Assembly (NCBI GenBank): GCA_946498375.1
Contig: CAMMOI010000010.1
Location: forward strand, 1-32,823
DNA from: an uncultured Mycoplasmatota bacterium
GTDB lineage: Bacteria; Bacillota_I; Bacilli_A; RF39; UBA660
Length of the DNA: 32,823 bases
Reading direction: 5' to 3'
The position numbers were made by a program, and so were the translations under genes. The notes beneath the pieces were generated by a model. It saw only the letters and a list, made by a program, of their open reading frames with translations, was not told the origin of the DNA and did no database searches. Shown piece after piece: positions 1 to 7,548 of this stretch. The first letter of the stretch is position 1. The number at the start of each line of letters is the position of its first letter.

Positions 1-386
1 TAACCTTTTTTTGAAAATTCTTTTAAAATATGAGTAGCCCATCTTCTAAATTGAACTGCTCTATCAGAATTAACTCTATATCCAATAGAAATAACCATGT
101 CAAGATTATAATATTGAACATTTCTTTTTACTTCTCTATTTCCTTCTTTTTGAACTAGTAAGAATTTCTTACTAGTTGAATTTTCATCTAATTCATAAGT
201 GTTATATATTTCATTAATATGCATCGTAATATTATTTCTAGTTGTATCAAAAAGTTCTCCTATGGATTTTTGGGTTAGCCACAAATCCCCATCTTCAAAT
301 CTAACTTGGACTCCCTTATCATGTGTTTGCCTTTCAAATATTAAAAACTCTGTACTACTACTTCTAATCATTAAATCTTTTACCAT
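1..386 (-). CDS. RhuM-family protein (partial, C-terminus outside window)
   Basis: The first 128 residues are present and the frame stays open through base 1, so the gene continues outside the window. The ATG at 386 follows AAAGGAGATGATTTG, a strong ribosome site. The N-terminal block reads VRFEDGDLWLTQKSIGELF, then DTTRNNITMHINEI, ENSTSKKFLLVQKEGNREV, VQYYNLDMVISIGYRVNSDR and QFRRWATHILKEF. This order is diagnostic of the RhuM (virulence protein) family, whose N-terminus resembles a DNA-binding phage antirepressor-like fold. The biochemical role of the family is not established. RhuM genes usually sit in genomic islands or near restriction systems and phage genes, which fits the accessory genes that follow to about 2600. 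Identification is confident; function is not. Confidence 0.85.
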   Translation of the reverse strand, partial: MVKDLMIRSSSTEFLIFERQTHDKGVQVRFEDGDLWLTQKSIGELFDTTRNNITMHINEIYNTYELDENSTSKKFLLVQKEGNREVKRNVQYYNLDMVISIGYRVNSDRAVQFRRWATHILKEFSKKG

Positions 387-560
387 CAAATCATCTCCTT
401 TCTTTACATAATCTTTTAGCAGGGTTTACCTTGCGGTATCAACTAAAAAAGCTTATCATTTTTTAACTAAAAACTGCCTATTTGGGTCATTTAATTAAAA
501 AACATCGAAATCTTGATGCGTGCAAACTATATATTGATAAAGATTTTGCTAATTATCCTC

Positions 561-1118
561 TTATATAGCTATATAATTATTTTGTTTAATCCAAATTTGT
601 GCTAAACATTCATTGCAATTTTTATTCCTATTAACACACTGGTTACAATAATTATGGCTTTTATAATAATTTTTCCCTAAATCTTTATATAATTTATAAC
701 CACATCTTTCTAAAACAAACTTAGAATTAACATATTTTTTATTATCTCCCCATGCTTCATAAATTATATTTTCTTTTGATTCATTAGAACACATATTTAA
801 TAATTTTGTACCTATTCCTAGTCTTTGATATCTTTTATCAACTACTAAATAAAGTATTTCTCTAATATTTTCTAATTTAAGATTATATCTATCTGTTTTT
901 ATTATGTTGCTCAAACCACAAGCACCAATTACTTCATTGTTATGTATACAAACATAATAATTATTTATGTCTTTTGATATTGAAGCTATATTATTTTCTA
1001 AGATAGATTTGTTTAAATTTAAATTACATGTTCCAAGTAAATTAGTTACAAGTTTAGCAATGGGTATTATATCATCGTGTTTTGCTTTTCTATATGTTAA
1101 TTCCGTACTTTTTTTCAT
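561..1118 (-). CDS. GNAT-family N-acetyltransferase with C-terminal Cys4 motif
   Basis: This 185-residue protein has a GNAT fold. Strands around residues 54-68 (YYVCIHNNEVIGACGL) lead to the acetyl-CoA-binding motif at 88-103, LYLVVDKRYQRLGIGT, where QRLGIG is the Q/RxxGxG pyrophosphate loop. A later FVLERCGYK at 134-142 is the usual final helix-strand. The substrate cannot be named. The unusual part is residues 158-171, C158-x2-C161-x6-C168-x2-C171, a possible zinc-binding knuckle placed after the catalytic domain. The start at 1118 follows AAGGAGTATTTT. It lies 49 bases downstream of the P-loop gene and may share its transcript. No hairpin terminator was seen between it and the RhuM gene. 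Confidence 0.85.
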   Translation of the reverse strand: MKKSTELTYRKAKHDDIIPIAKLVTNLLGTCNLNLNKSILENNIASISKDINNYYVCIHNNEVIGACGLSNIIKTDRYNLKLENIREILYLVVDKRYQRLGIGTKLLNMCSNESKENIIYEAWGDNKKYVNSKFVLERCGYKLYKDLGKNYYKSHNYCNQCVNRNKNCNECLAQIWIKQNNYIAI

Positions 1119-1167
1119 AAAATACTCCTTATGTTTTATTTATAATTTTCATCTATTTTTAGCTTAT

Positions 1168-1662
1168 TTATTTTACCAATTTTATATTATCTTTTATTAA
1201 ACAATCTTCTAATGTTTCCATATTATTCAATATATACATTTTTTCGTATTTTCTTTTTAATGAATCATCATAGAAAGGTTTAAATACTTGTTTTAATCTA
1301 ATTATGAAATCTTTATTATTTCCTCTTTCTATGCATCGTTTTTCCACTTCACTCCAATTATTAAGGTTTGGATATGCTATAGAATACTTTATATTATGCT
1401 CATCAAAATAATTAAAATGTTCTGGTTTTAATTGAACTAAAACAACATCATATTTTTTACACGCTTCATTTATTGCATCATAATAATTTTGAGGCCATTT
1501 TTCATTTATTTCACGTTTAGTTCCTTTTCTCTGCTCAACAGTTAAATCATTATCAAGAATCTTATGTTTATATGAACTGGATTCTAAATCTATAACATTA
1601 CTATATTTTCTACCTAAAACACTCTTTCCACACGTTGCAAATCCCGCTATTATAATTGCCAT
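1168..1662 (-). CDS. Small P-loop NTPase/kinase-like protein
   Basis: This 164-residue protein opens with a hydrophobic strand and a Walker A loop, G7-FATC-G12-K13-S14, followed by VIDLESS at about 23-29, which resembles the substrate-side acidic strand of nucleoside or adenylate-like kinases. Similar short proteins of the pattern 'IIIAGF..GKS...KY.NVIDLESS' occur in phages and islands and are usually called AAA-family ATPases or hypothetical kinases. The C-terminal half is alpha-helical and charged. The ATG at 1662 has AAAAAGGTGAAAAT in front. The phosphate acceptor is unknown. It is placed with the accessory genes at the left of the window. Confidence 0.75.
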   Translation of the reverse strand: MAIIIAGFATCGKSVLGRKYSNVIDLESSSYKHKILDNDLTVEQRKGTKREINEKWPQNYYDAINEACKKYDVVLVQLKPEHFNYFDEHNIKYSIAYPNLNNWSEVEKRCIERGNNKDFIIRLKQVFKPFYDDSLKRKYEKMYILNNMETLEDCLIKDNIKLVK

Positions 1663-1845
1663 ATTTTCACCTTTTTCTTAAAAACTTTATTTTTATACCA
1701 GCTTCTTTAAATAATCTAATATCCTGCTACTTTAAAATTTTTAATGATTTATTAAATTGCAATCAATCAGTTTATATTTACTTTTTTTCAAGTTTTTAAT
1801 TGTCATAATCAAATTTATTTTATTATAGCATAATTTTTCAGCAAA

Positions 1846-1870
1846 AGAAAAAGTAGAGATAAATCTACTC
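1846..1870 (-). terminator. Rho-independent terminator after the XRE gene
   Basis: Read on the minus strand, AGTAGA pairs with TCTACT around a six-base loop (TTTATC) and is followed by TTTTTCTTTT. It lies only a few bases past the stop codon at 1873, so it ends transcription of the XRE regulator. Confidence 0.75.
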
Positions 1871-1872
1871 TA

Positions 1873-2583
1873 TTATTTGCAATAATTTATTAATTCTTCA
1901 GTCGTTGGTTTAGCATTTTTTTCAATAACCCAATATTCATTATCTTCATCAAAATTACATCTATATACATCATAAAATAAAGTATCATAATAAATAACAT
2001 TACCAGTAAAAGTTGTTTTTATCCTAAATCTTGGTACCTCATTATTCATTTTAACGTTCATATAATCAGTAACTAGTAAAATTAATAAAGTAACAAAAAC
2101 CATCATAAATAAAATAATTGATTGTTTAAATAAACCTAAATGTCTAAAGTTCAAACCAATACCAATAATAAAAATAGTAACTCCTATTGCTGAATAAATT
2201 GATCCCCAACTACTTTCAGCAGGACAAATAGTAATAGCTGTTATAACAATAAATAGCCCAAATACAATTAATAATAAATATATAAATTTAGAATACTTTA
2301 CAATTTTCTTATTGGAATATTCTATGGTATCTAGTATATTTTCTTCTGATCTTTCTTGATAATTATTACAAGTTAAATATTCTCCACTTAATAATTCATT
2401 AATTGAAACATCTAATTGTTTACATAATGGCTTGAATAGCGATAAATCTGGCATGTTTCTGCCATTTTCCCAGTTTCCAATTGTTCGATCTGACACTCCC
2501 AATTTGTCTGATAATTCTTGTTGAGTCATATTTTTCTTTTTTCTACATTTAGCAATAAACTTTCCAATTTTTTCTTGATTCAT
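1873..2583 (-). CDS. XRE-family transcriptional regulator with three membrane segments
   Basis: Residues 5-66 form a Cro/C1-type helix-turn-helix: TQQELSDKLGVSDRTIGNWE contains the scaffold and recognition helices, and NMPDLSLFKPLCKQLDVSINELLSGE is the typical end of the domain. A linker leads to three hydrophobic segments at about 100-118, 128-146 and 154-172, then a soluble tail of about 60 residues. Such HTH-plus-membrane proteins are common in Bacillota and are thought to sense an envelope signal, but the ligand and target promoters are unknown. The ATG at 2583 follows AAAGGAGAATAATTTT. It is monocistronic, with its own terminator at about 1850. Confidence 0.9.
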   Translation of the reverse strand: MNQEKIGKFIAKCRKKKNMTQQELSDKLGVSDRTIGNWENGRNMPDLSLFKPLCKQLDVSINELLSGEYLTCNNYQERSEENILDTIEYSNKKIVKYSKFIYLLLIVFGLFIVITAITICPAESSWGSIYSAIGVTIFIIGIGLNFRHLGLFKQSIILFMMVFVTLLILLVTDYMNVKMNNEVPRFRIKTTFTGNVIYYDTLFYDVYRCNFDEDNEYWVIEKNAKPTTEELINYCK

Positions 2584-2686
2584 AAAATTATTCTCCTTTC
2601 ACACTACCATTTTATAATGTAAAAGTTTTTTATTACAGGAAACATTTCAAGGGTATCAAACAATAAATTATTTATTTCATCCGTAT

Positions 2687-3274
2687 TTATAACCAATCAA
2701 AGTCATTTAAGCTATAACCAAGTTCTTTCATTTTCTCAAATATAATACTTGGAGAAATACCTAATAAAGTATAATAATCTCCCTCAATTTTATCTATAAA
2801 TATAGAGGCTTTTCCTAAAGGAACATATCCACAACAAGTAAAAATTTTACTTTCATTATTAATATACCAAGTTATTTCATCATCTGTTATATTTTTAAAA
2901 TGTACATCTACTTTTGAAAAAAATGTCACGGTTTTATTTTGATATAAATCCATAATTGTAACTCCTGTGTAAGCCGTATTTTTATTTTTTGATAATTCTT
3001 TTAAATTATTATACGCTTCTTCTTTTGTTTTGGGCTTTTCATATTTTTTTGAATTAAAATATATTATAGTATCAGCAGCTATAATAATTGCTTTACCATT
3101 AATTTTTTTGGCAACTGCTTTAGCTTTATTAAATGATAATTCTTCTACATATTTATGAGGCTTTATTTCTTTAGAATTTTCCTTTTCATCACTTACAATA
3201 ACTTCGTATTTTAATCCTATCATGTTTAATATTTCTTGTCTTTGTTTTGAAGATGATGCTAAAACTACTTTCAT
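2687..3274 (-). CDS. maf: Maf-like nucleotide pyrophosphatase
   Basis: This 195-residue protein has the full Maf/YhdE pattern. The phosphate-binding ASSSKQRQEIL is at 6-16, AADTIIYF with the conserved Asp68 is near 66-73, and TAYTGVTIM is followed later by CGYVPLG and a GDYYTLLGISPS-like end. Maf proteins hydrolyse non-canonical or canonical nucleoside triphosphates to monophosphates (dTTP/UTP or m7GTP groups) and are linked to septum arrest in B. subtilis. Length matches the family (about 190). The start is preceded by AAAGGATAGATA. It is the last gene of a tightly packed unit that begins with the radical SAM gene; the gap to the gene upstream is 17 bases. Confidence 0.93.
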   Translation of the reverse strand: MKVVLASSSKQRQEILNMIGLKYEVIVSDEKENSKEIKPHKYVEELSFNKAKAVAKKINGKAIIIAADTIIYFNSKKYEKPKTKEEAYNNLKELSKNKNTAYTGVTIMDLYQNKTVTFFSKVDVHFKNITDDEITWYINNESKIFTCCGYVPLGKASIFIDKIEGDYYTLLGISPSIIFEKMKELGYSLNDFDWL

Positions 3275-3291
3275 TATCTATCCTTTCTATA

Positions 3292-3783
3292 TTAATTTTT
3301 AAATTCTTCAGTGTTTTCAATAACTTTATCAGTTTTTAAAAGCATAATTATTCCTTTACAAATGCCATAGAATATCTTTACTAAAAAGACAATAACAATC
3401 TGAAAGATCATTCCTATGCCAAATAAAGGATATTCAAATCCATTCAAAAAGCAATCCCAACCACTATCTTCACACACGTGTAATAATTCATTGCTAATTA
3501 AATAACTCATAATCCATGTCATTATTATAGAAAAAACTCCCCATAATATTATTAAACTTGCATTAAACTTCCATTTATTATAATTATATTTTAATACTAT
3601 TTTCTTAGAAAATATAAAGTATAAACTTAGTGTAACAAGAAGAAAAAGTACTTCAAAAAGTAACGACAACATCTCTCTACTACTTTGATTTATAAAATGA
3701 TTTTCATCACATAAAATCAAAATAAACCATCCTATTAATTGCCATAGCAAAGCTATTGACAAAGCTTTTTTTAATTCTTTCAT
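3292..3783 (-). CDS. Hypothetical four-helix membrane protein
   Basis: I do not recognise this 163-residue protein. Hydrophobic segments lie at about 9-27, 38-60, 74-95 and 118-146, giving a predicted integral membrane protein with a short acidic tail ending EFKN. Two cysteines at about 104 and 110 (CEDSGWDCF) lie in the loop before the last helix and could pair if that loop faces outward. It sits between the HAD hydrolase (24-base gap) and maf (17-base gap), so it is cotranscribed with them. There are no enzymatic motifs. Confidence 0.75.
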   Translation of the reverse strand: MKELKKALSIALLWQLIGWFILILCDENHFINQSSREMLSLLFEVLFLLVTLSLYFIFSKKIVLKYNYNKWKFNASLIILWGVFSIIMTWIMSYLISNELLHVCEDSGWDCFLNGFEYPLFGIGMIFQIVIVFLVKIFYGICKGIIMLLKTDKVIENTEEFKN

Positions 3784-3807
3784 AAACTAATTCTCCAACT
3801 TTTTTAA

Positions 3808-4461
3808 TTATTTTAAAAAATCATTTATAGAATTTTTTATTTTATCAATTTCATAACCATAGGCTAAGCAAGTATTCCAGCCACACTTTTTGGCATTATT
3901 AATGTTATATTGATTATTATCTATAAACAAAATATTTTCTGGTTTTACCTTTAATTTACTTTCCACATTAATAAAAGCCTTTATATTTGTTTTAGTAAAT
4001 CCTTCCTGATATGATAAAAATACATAATCAAATATCTCTAGATTAATATGTTTTTCTAATGCTTTAAAACATCCAAAAATAAGATCAGAAAACAAAACTA
4101 AAGTAGCTTTATTTTTTAAAGAATAAATATAATTTACTATTTCTTCATATTTATCAGTTTTTTTATAGTTATTAATAAATTCATTTACAAATTCATCATA
4201 GGTAGTATTTAAATTACCTTTGTTATTTATTCTTTGAAACCACTTATATTTATGTTCATAATCATTAAATATACTTATTATATTATTATCCTCATCTTTT
4301 AGCGTATCTAAATATAATTGATATGCTTGTTTTTCTGTTAAGTTATTATTAAATTTTCTCATAGTTTCTTTTATAGCATCTTGATCACAATAATGAAATG
4401 GATATTCTTTTAAAATAACTCCACCCCAATCAAAAATAATTACTTTATTTATAAATACCAC
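3808..4461 (-). CDS. HAD superfamily hydrolase (subfamily IA, variant 3-like)
   Basis: HAD motif I is VIIFDWGGV with the nucleophile Asp11. The residue two further on is Gly rather than Asp, as in the FDxGGV group related to the epoxide-hydrolase N-terminal domain. Motif II is LVLFSD (Ser125), motif III is Lys157 in GFTKTN, and motif IV is NILFIDNN (Asp181). Residues 20-110 form the helical cap. The substrate is probably a small phosphorylated metabolite, not identifiable from sequence. The start is uncertain. GTG at 4461 is the only standard in-frame start, but GAGTGG-TATTT-ATA would place an AUA start at 4452, giving a family-like MNKVIIFDWGG. Confidence 0.85.
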   Translation of the reverse strand: MVFINKVIIFDWGGVILKEYPFHYCDQDAIKETMRKFNNNLTEKQAYQLYLDTLKDEDNNIISIFNDYEHKYKWFQRINNKGNLNTTYDEFVNEFINNYKKTDKYEEIVNYIYSLKNKATLVLFSDLIFGCFKALEKHINLEIFDYVFLSYQEGFTKTNIKAFINVESKLKVKPENILFIDNNQYNINNAKKCGWNTCLAYGYEIDKIKNSINDFLK

Positions 4462-4479
4462 TCATTTCACATTTTATAT

Positions 4480-5000
4480 TTATAATTCATATTCTTTTAT
4501 CTCACAGTTTTTTAATCCCCTATTTAAAAAATTACCATCTTGAATACCTTCAAAATAACCACTAAAAGCTTTAGATACTCCACTATGAGCAACGATTAAA
4601 ACACTTTTATAATTTTTTTCTTTTAATTTTTCTAAAAAATTATATACTCTTTTAAAAAAACTTTGAATATTTTCACTAGTTCCATAAAAAATAGAAGAAT
4701 AATAATTCCAATATTCTTTTCTATTAGTAACTTCTAATGGCATTTTATTTAAATTTCCACAATCTCGTTCTTTAAGACGATTATCTAAAATAATTTTATT
4801 ATTCTTAGCTAATATTTTTGCTGTATGCACACATCTAGTTAAAGGAGAAGAAATAATGATATCAAAACTTAAATTACTTATTTTTTTAGATAATTCTATC
4901 GCTTGTTTTATTCCAATTTCAGTTAGATCTTCATCTTCATTATTATATCTTTTAATACATTGTGTAAAACTTGACCATGTCTTAAGATATATACTTTCAT
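4480..5000 (-). pseudogene. Histidine phosphatase (phosphoglycerate mutase-like), frameshifted near its N-terminus
   Basis: Two overlapping frames together encode one histidine phosphatase. From the ATG at 5000, which has GGAGG nine bases upstream, the frame reads MKVYILRHGQVLHNVLK with the catalytic RHG, and then stops at 4923-4925. The rest of the protein is in the -1 frame: RYNNEDEDLTEIGIKQA, SSPLTRCVHTAKILA, ERDCGNLN and the second histidine in IVAHSGVSKAF, ending at 4480. The frames join at a run of four T on the plus strand (4950-4953, AAAA in the mRNA); one more A would restore an intact gene of about 173 residues. An in-frame ATG at 5016 gives an open frame, but it lacks RHG. This is a real indel, an assembly error or phase variation. 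Neighbours are the radical SAM and HAD genes. Confidence 0.85.
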
Positions 5001-5026
5001 TAAATACTTCCTCCATTAAAAACTAA

Positions 5027-5983
5027 TTAAATATTTTTAAGCAATTTAAGACGATAATCTTTATCTTGATGAAGATTAAAATCTTGATAAAAATTCATTA
5101 ATTTTTGATAATCATAACCATATAATGTTGGTAAAATAGTCTTAAAAGAAGAATAATTTAAAGTTCGATTACCATACCAACATAGATATATTTTATCAAT
5201 ATATTCTTTAGGAATACTTTTAAGTAATAATATAAAATCCTGATGCCTAATAGGCTTATATAAGCCTTGTTGATACAATTTATAAAGCCCAGTATAAGGT
5301 TTTATATTCATTGGAAATAAATTAATTAAATTAACTTCACAGTTTAACAACCATTTTATACTTTCTATAGTATCTTTTATTTGCTCATCTTTTGAAATAA
5401 ATGGCATGCCAAATAAACAATTTGCCTCTGTTTTAAAATCATATGATTTAATTAAATTAATAACTTCTTTAAATTTTTTATTATCTATTATTTTATTTAA
5501 ATAATATCTACGGTAATTATCATTATAGCTTTCAAAACCAAGTTCAATTTCTATTTCTTTTAATCTTAATTTTTCTTTTAATAATTCTAATATTTCTTTA
5601 TTAATATTAGTATAATGACTTTCAAAAACCAAAGTATTTATTTTAGTCTTTGAAAGACAATCTAATAAAGTTACAATATTTTCTTTAGGCATTTCCAAAT
5701 TATCAAAAATACTTCCTAAACTATTAAGTAGTAAAACTTTAGGATTTTTTAAAGATAATACTTCCTTAATAATTTCTTTTATATCATTAGGATTCAAATT
5801 AGTCTTTCTAGGAATTCCGTAATCACACATTATACAATTGCCATTATTACTAAAACGACAACCTTTACTATAAAAACAAATTTGTAATACCTTGCCATCA
5901 AAGAAAGTTTCGTATTTTTGATTAGTAAATCCTTTCATGGTCTTTAAAGCTATATGTTCTTTAATTATTTTTTTATTCATCAT
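5027..5983 (-). CDS. Radical SAM protein, archaeosine-synthase (RaSEA)-like family
   Basis: This 318-residue protein carries an atypical cluster motif, C42-x7-C50-x2-C53, in ICFYSKGCRFSNNGNCIMCD. The long spacing between the first two cysteines, with the GNC-MC-Y/D pattern, is that of the TIGR01210/RaSEA-like family rather than the usual CxxxCxxC. Later LLNSLGSIFDN, IELGFESYND (radical SAM strand with Glu) and EANCLFGMP are typical TIM-barrel elements. Archaeal members help make archaeosine in tRNA. Bacterial homologues exist, but their substrate is not established, so the name should not be transferred. It is the first gene of the unit running to maf; SD AGGAA precedes two ATG codons (5983 and 5980). 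Confidence 0.85.
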   Translation of the reverse strand: MMNKKIIKEHIALKTMKGFTNQKYETFFDGKVLQICFYSKGCRFSNNGNCIMCDYGIPRKTNLNPNDIKEIIKEVLSLKNPKVLLLNSLGSIFDNLEMPKENIVTLLDCLSKTKINTLVFESHYTNINKEILELLKEKLRLKEIEIELGFESYNDNYRRYYLNKIIDNKKFKEVINLIKSYDFKTEANCLFGMPFISKDEQIKDTIESIKWLLNCEVNLINLFPMNIKPYTGLYKLYQQGLYKPIRHQDFILLLKSIPKEYIDKIYLCWYGNRTLNYSSFKTILPTLYGYDYQKLMNFYQDFNLHQDKDYRLKLLKNI

Positions 5984-6023
5984 TTCCTAGTATCTAAATA
6001 CTTCTTTTTTCACATTTTTTAAT

Positions 6024-6395
6024 TTACTTAATTTCTGTAAGCCATAAACCATGTAAATTACAATAAGCATATATTTTAGTATATTCTTTATTATACGAAA
6101 AACAAGCTACTGGTTGATCTTTAGGCGATAATTTTTTTATAACATAATTATTATCACTAGCCAAAATTATAAAAGAAATATAATGTTCATCAGTCATTGG
6201 ATGATCAACTTCTCCTACTTTAATATTAATTAAATCATCTTTAATTTCATATACTGGTAAATGTTTTTCTAAAGAGGCTTCTATAGTATTAGGTGTTGTT
6301 AATTCCATTTTTTGATTGCAACAATCTAAGCTTTCTGTTTTATCCTCCAATTTTAAAATAACATTTCCACATTTTTTACAAACATAAATTTTCAT
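6024..6395 (-). CDS. dfx: Desulfoferrodoxin (superoxide reductase)
   Basis: This 123-residue protein is a two-iron superoxide reductase that reduces superoxide to peroxide in the cytoplasm of anaerobes. The N-terminal desulforedoxin site has C6-x2-C9 and C25-C26. The catalytic Fe(His4Cys) site is complete: H45 in LEKHLPV with the adjacent Glu43-Lys44, H65 and H71 in EVDHPMTDEHY, then C112 and H115 in YCNLHGLW. Spacing matches the Desulfovibrio enzyme with an offset of four. Length is normal. SD TAGGT precedes the ATG by about eight bases. It lies 40 bases upstream of the radical SAM gene and may feed into that unit. Its presence argues for an anaerobic or microaerophilic host. Confidence 0.95.
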   Translation of the reverse strand: MKIYVCKKCGNVILKLEDKTESLDCCNQKMELTTPNTIEASLEKHLPVYEIKDDLINIKVGEVDHPMTDEHYISFIILASDNNYVIKKLSPKDQPVACFSYNKEYTKIYAYCNLHGLWLTEIK

Positions 6396-6470
6396 TTTTA
6401 TACCTACTTTCTATATTTATTATAATTTTAATTATCTTATTTAACAAGATTTAATTACGTTTTTTAAATT

Positions 6471-6495
6471 AAAAAAATGAGGATAAACCTCATTT
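6471..6495 (-). terminator. Rho-independent terminator after the DUF2798-like gene
   Basis: On the minus strand AAATGAGG pairs perfectly with CCTCATTT around TTTAT and runs into TTTTTTT. It lies 22 bases past the stop at 6517. Confidence 0.85.
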
Positions 6496-6516
6496 AATAA
6501 ATTAATCTTGCGTTAA

Positions 6517-6978
6517 TTAATTTTTAAATATTAGTCTAAATATAAATCTAACTAATGGTCCGGCATAAAATATTTGCCAACATAAAGCCATAGGAAAACT
6601 AATTACAAAAGCTTGTAACCAGGTAGATATTACATTTTCTATTCCCGAATAATTAAATAATACTGTTGCTAAAAAGCTCATTATAGGACACATAAAACTT
6701 ACAGTTAATGCAGAAATTATTATACTAATATATATTGGCGCAGTTTTATTAGGATCTACTAATTTAAAAGTTATTTTTTTTACTATTTTACCAATTAATA
6801 TAAATTCTAATAAAAAAGCTATTATTCCCATTAATGGCAATTCTTTAAGAGCTTCTAAAAACACATGATTATTTAACCCCTTTAAAGCTATTGAAATATT
6901 ATAACAAACCATTGCATAAATCATAACTATAACCATAATAATGGAAAATACAAAATCTTGAAATTTAGTTTTTGGCAT
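6517..6978 (-). CDS. DUF2798-like four-helix membrane protein
   Basis: This 153-residue protein has four predicted membrane helices at about 9-31, 45-66, 80-107 and 117-137 and almost no soluble part. The pattern matches DUF2798: a MP(K/R)-start, FS..M...M...Y/N in helix 1, GP-V in the last loop (AGPLVRFIF), and PIM/CP in helix 3. The family has no known function and is widespread in Bacillota. The ATG at 6978 has AAAGGAGATAAAT before it. Terminators on both sides (6471-6495 and 7006-7033) make it a one-gene unit. Confidence 0.8.
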   Translation of the reverse strand: MPKTKFQDFVFSIIMVIVMIYAMVCYNISIALKGLNNHVFLEALKELPLMGIIAFLLEFILIGKIVKKITFKLVDPNKTAPIYISIIISALTVSFMCPIMSFLATVLFNYSGIENVISTWLQAFVISFPMALCWQIFYAGPLVRFIFRLIFKN

Positions 6979-7005
6979 ATTTATCTCCTTTCTATTTTTA
7001 CATAT

Positions 7006-7033
7006 AAAAACAACACAATAATTTAGTGTTGTT
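7006..7033 (-). terminator. Rho-independent terminator after the 7126-7530 gene
   Basis: On the minus strand AACAACAC pairs with GTGTTGTT around a nine-base loop and ends in TTTTTAT. It is about 90 bases beyond the stop at 7126; no other gene lies between. Confidence 0.7.
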
Positions 7034-7125
7034 CGTTATCATTTAAAAAAATGTTCGTTTCCAATTATACCTAATTACAACTGTTGTTTTTTCCTAAACT
7101 ATTATAAAGCGTTATTTAATAAATG

Positions 7126-7530
7126 TCAAATCTTTGTTTTTTGTAATAAACTAAGTAATTTAGATTTTTTTATTGTGTCACTAGATATTTTGATAAGATT
7201 ATTATCTACTGCAACATAGTGCGTAATATTGATATTTTCTGTTGACATCATTTTTTTAATTTCTTCCATAATATAATGTAGTTGAATACAATGTAGAGAA
7301 CCGTCTACTGATGCAAAAATTAAATTATCTATTTTTACTCGGCAAAGAATACTAGCTAATTTAGTAATTACCATATTTACGTGATCATGTTCTAAACACA
7401 CCTTATATATATTAGGGGATATTGCTTTAAGTTTTTCATAAGCTAAAGGTTGCATGTCTTTTAGACATGTCCCTACTATTATCATGTTTTTGCAAATATC
7501 ATAAACATTAGTTTCCATTAAATCTTTCAT
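7126..7530 (-). CDS. Conserved protein of unknown function with five cysteines
   Basis: This 134-residue soluble protein has no signal peptide or membrane segment. The phrases ICKNMIIVGTCLKDM, YEKLKAISPNIYKVCLEHDH and LIFASVDGSLHCIQLHY look highly constrained, and I recall similar proteins in anaerobic Bacillota, sometimes auto-labelled 4Fe-4S ferredoxin. However, the five cysteines (13, 22, 45, 63, 81) do not form a ferredoxin CxxCxxC pattern, so I do not accept that name. C45LEHDH50 and SLHC81 could form a metal site, but this is inference. SD AAGGAAGATAAAT precedes the ATG at 7530. The gap to the mTERF-like gene upstream is 18 bases, so the two are probably cotranscribed. Confidence 0.8.
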   Translation of the reverse strand: MKDLMETNVYDICKNMIIVGTCLKDMQPLAYEKLKAISPNIYKVCLEHDHVNMVITKLASILCRVKIDNLIFASVDGSLHCIQLHYIMEEIKKMMSTENINITHYVAVDNNLIKISSDTIKKSKLLSLLQKTKI

Positions 7531-7548
7531 ATTTATCTTCCTTTTATT

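Noticed and set aside
467-568. Plus-strand frame of 33 codons ending at 568 (reads KKHRNLDACKLYIDKDFANY)
   Set aside because: It looks peptide-like, but has no start codon or ribosome site, is preceded by a stop and overlaps the end of the GNAT gene. At most it is a gene remnant. The rest of the 387-560 gap holds nothing I can name.
967-1200. Plus-strand hydrophobic frames at 199-411, 967-1200 and 17109-17303
   Set aside because: All are antisense to confident genes (RhuM, GNAT, dehydrogenase), without ribosome sites.
1672-1740. Minus-strand fragment reading DIRLFKEAGIKIKFLRKR before the P-loop gene
   Set aside because: Too short, follows an in-frame stop and has no start; may be the tail of a decayed gene but cannot be supported.
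7126-7530. Annotation as 4Fe-4S ferredoxin
   Set aside because: Five dispersed cysteines do not make a CxxCxxCxxxC cluster site.
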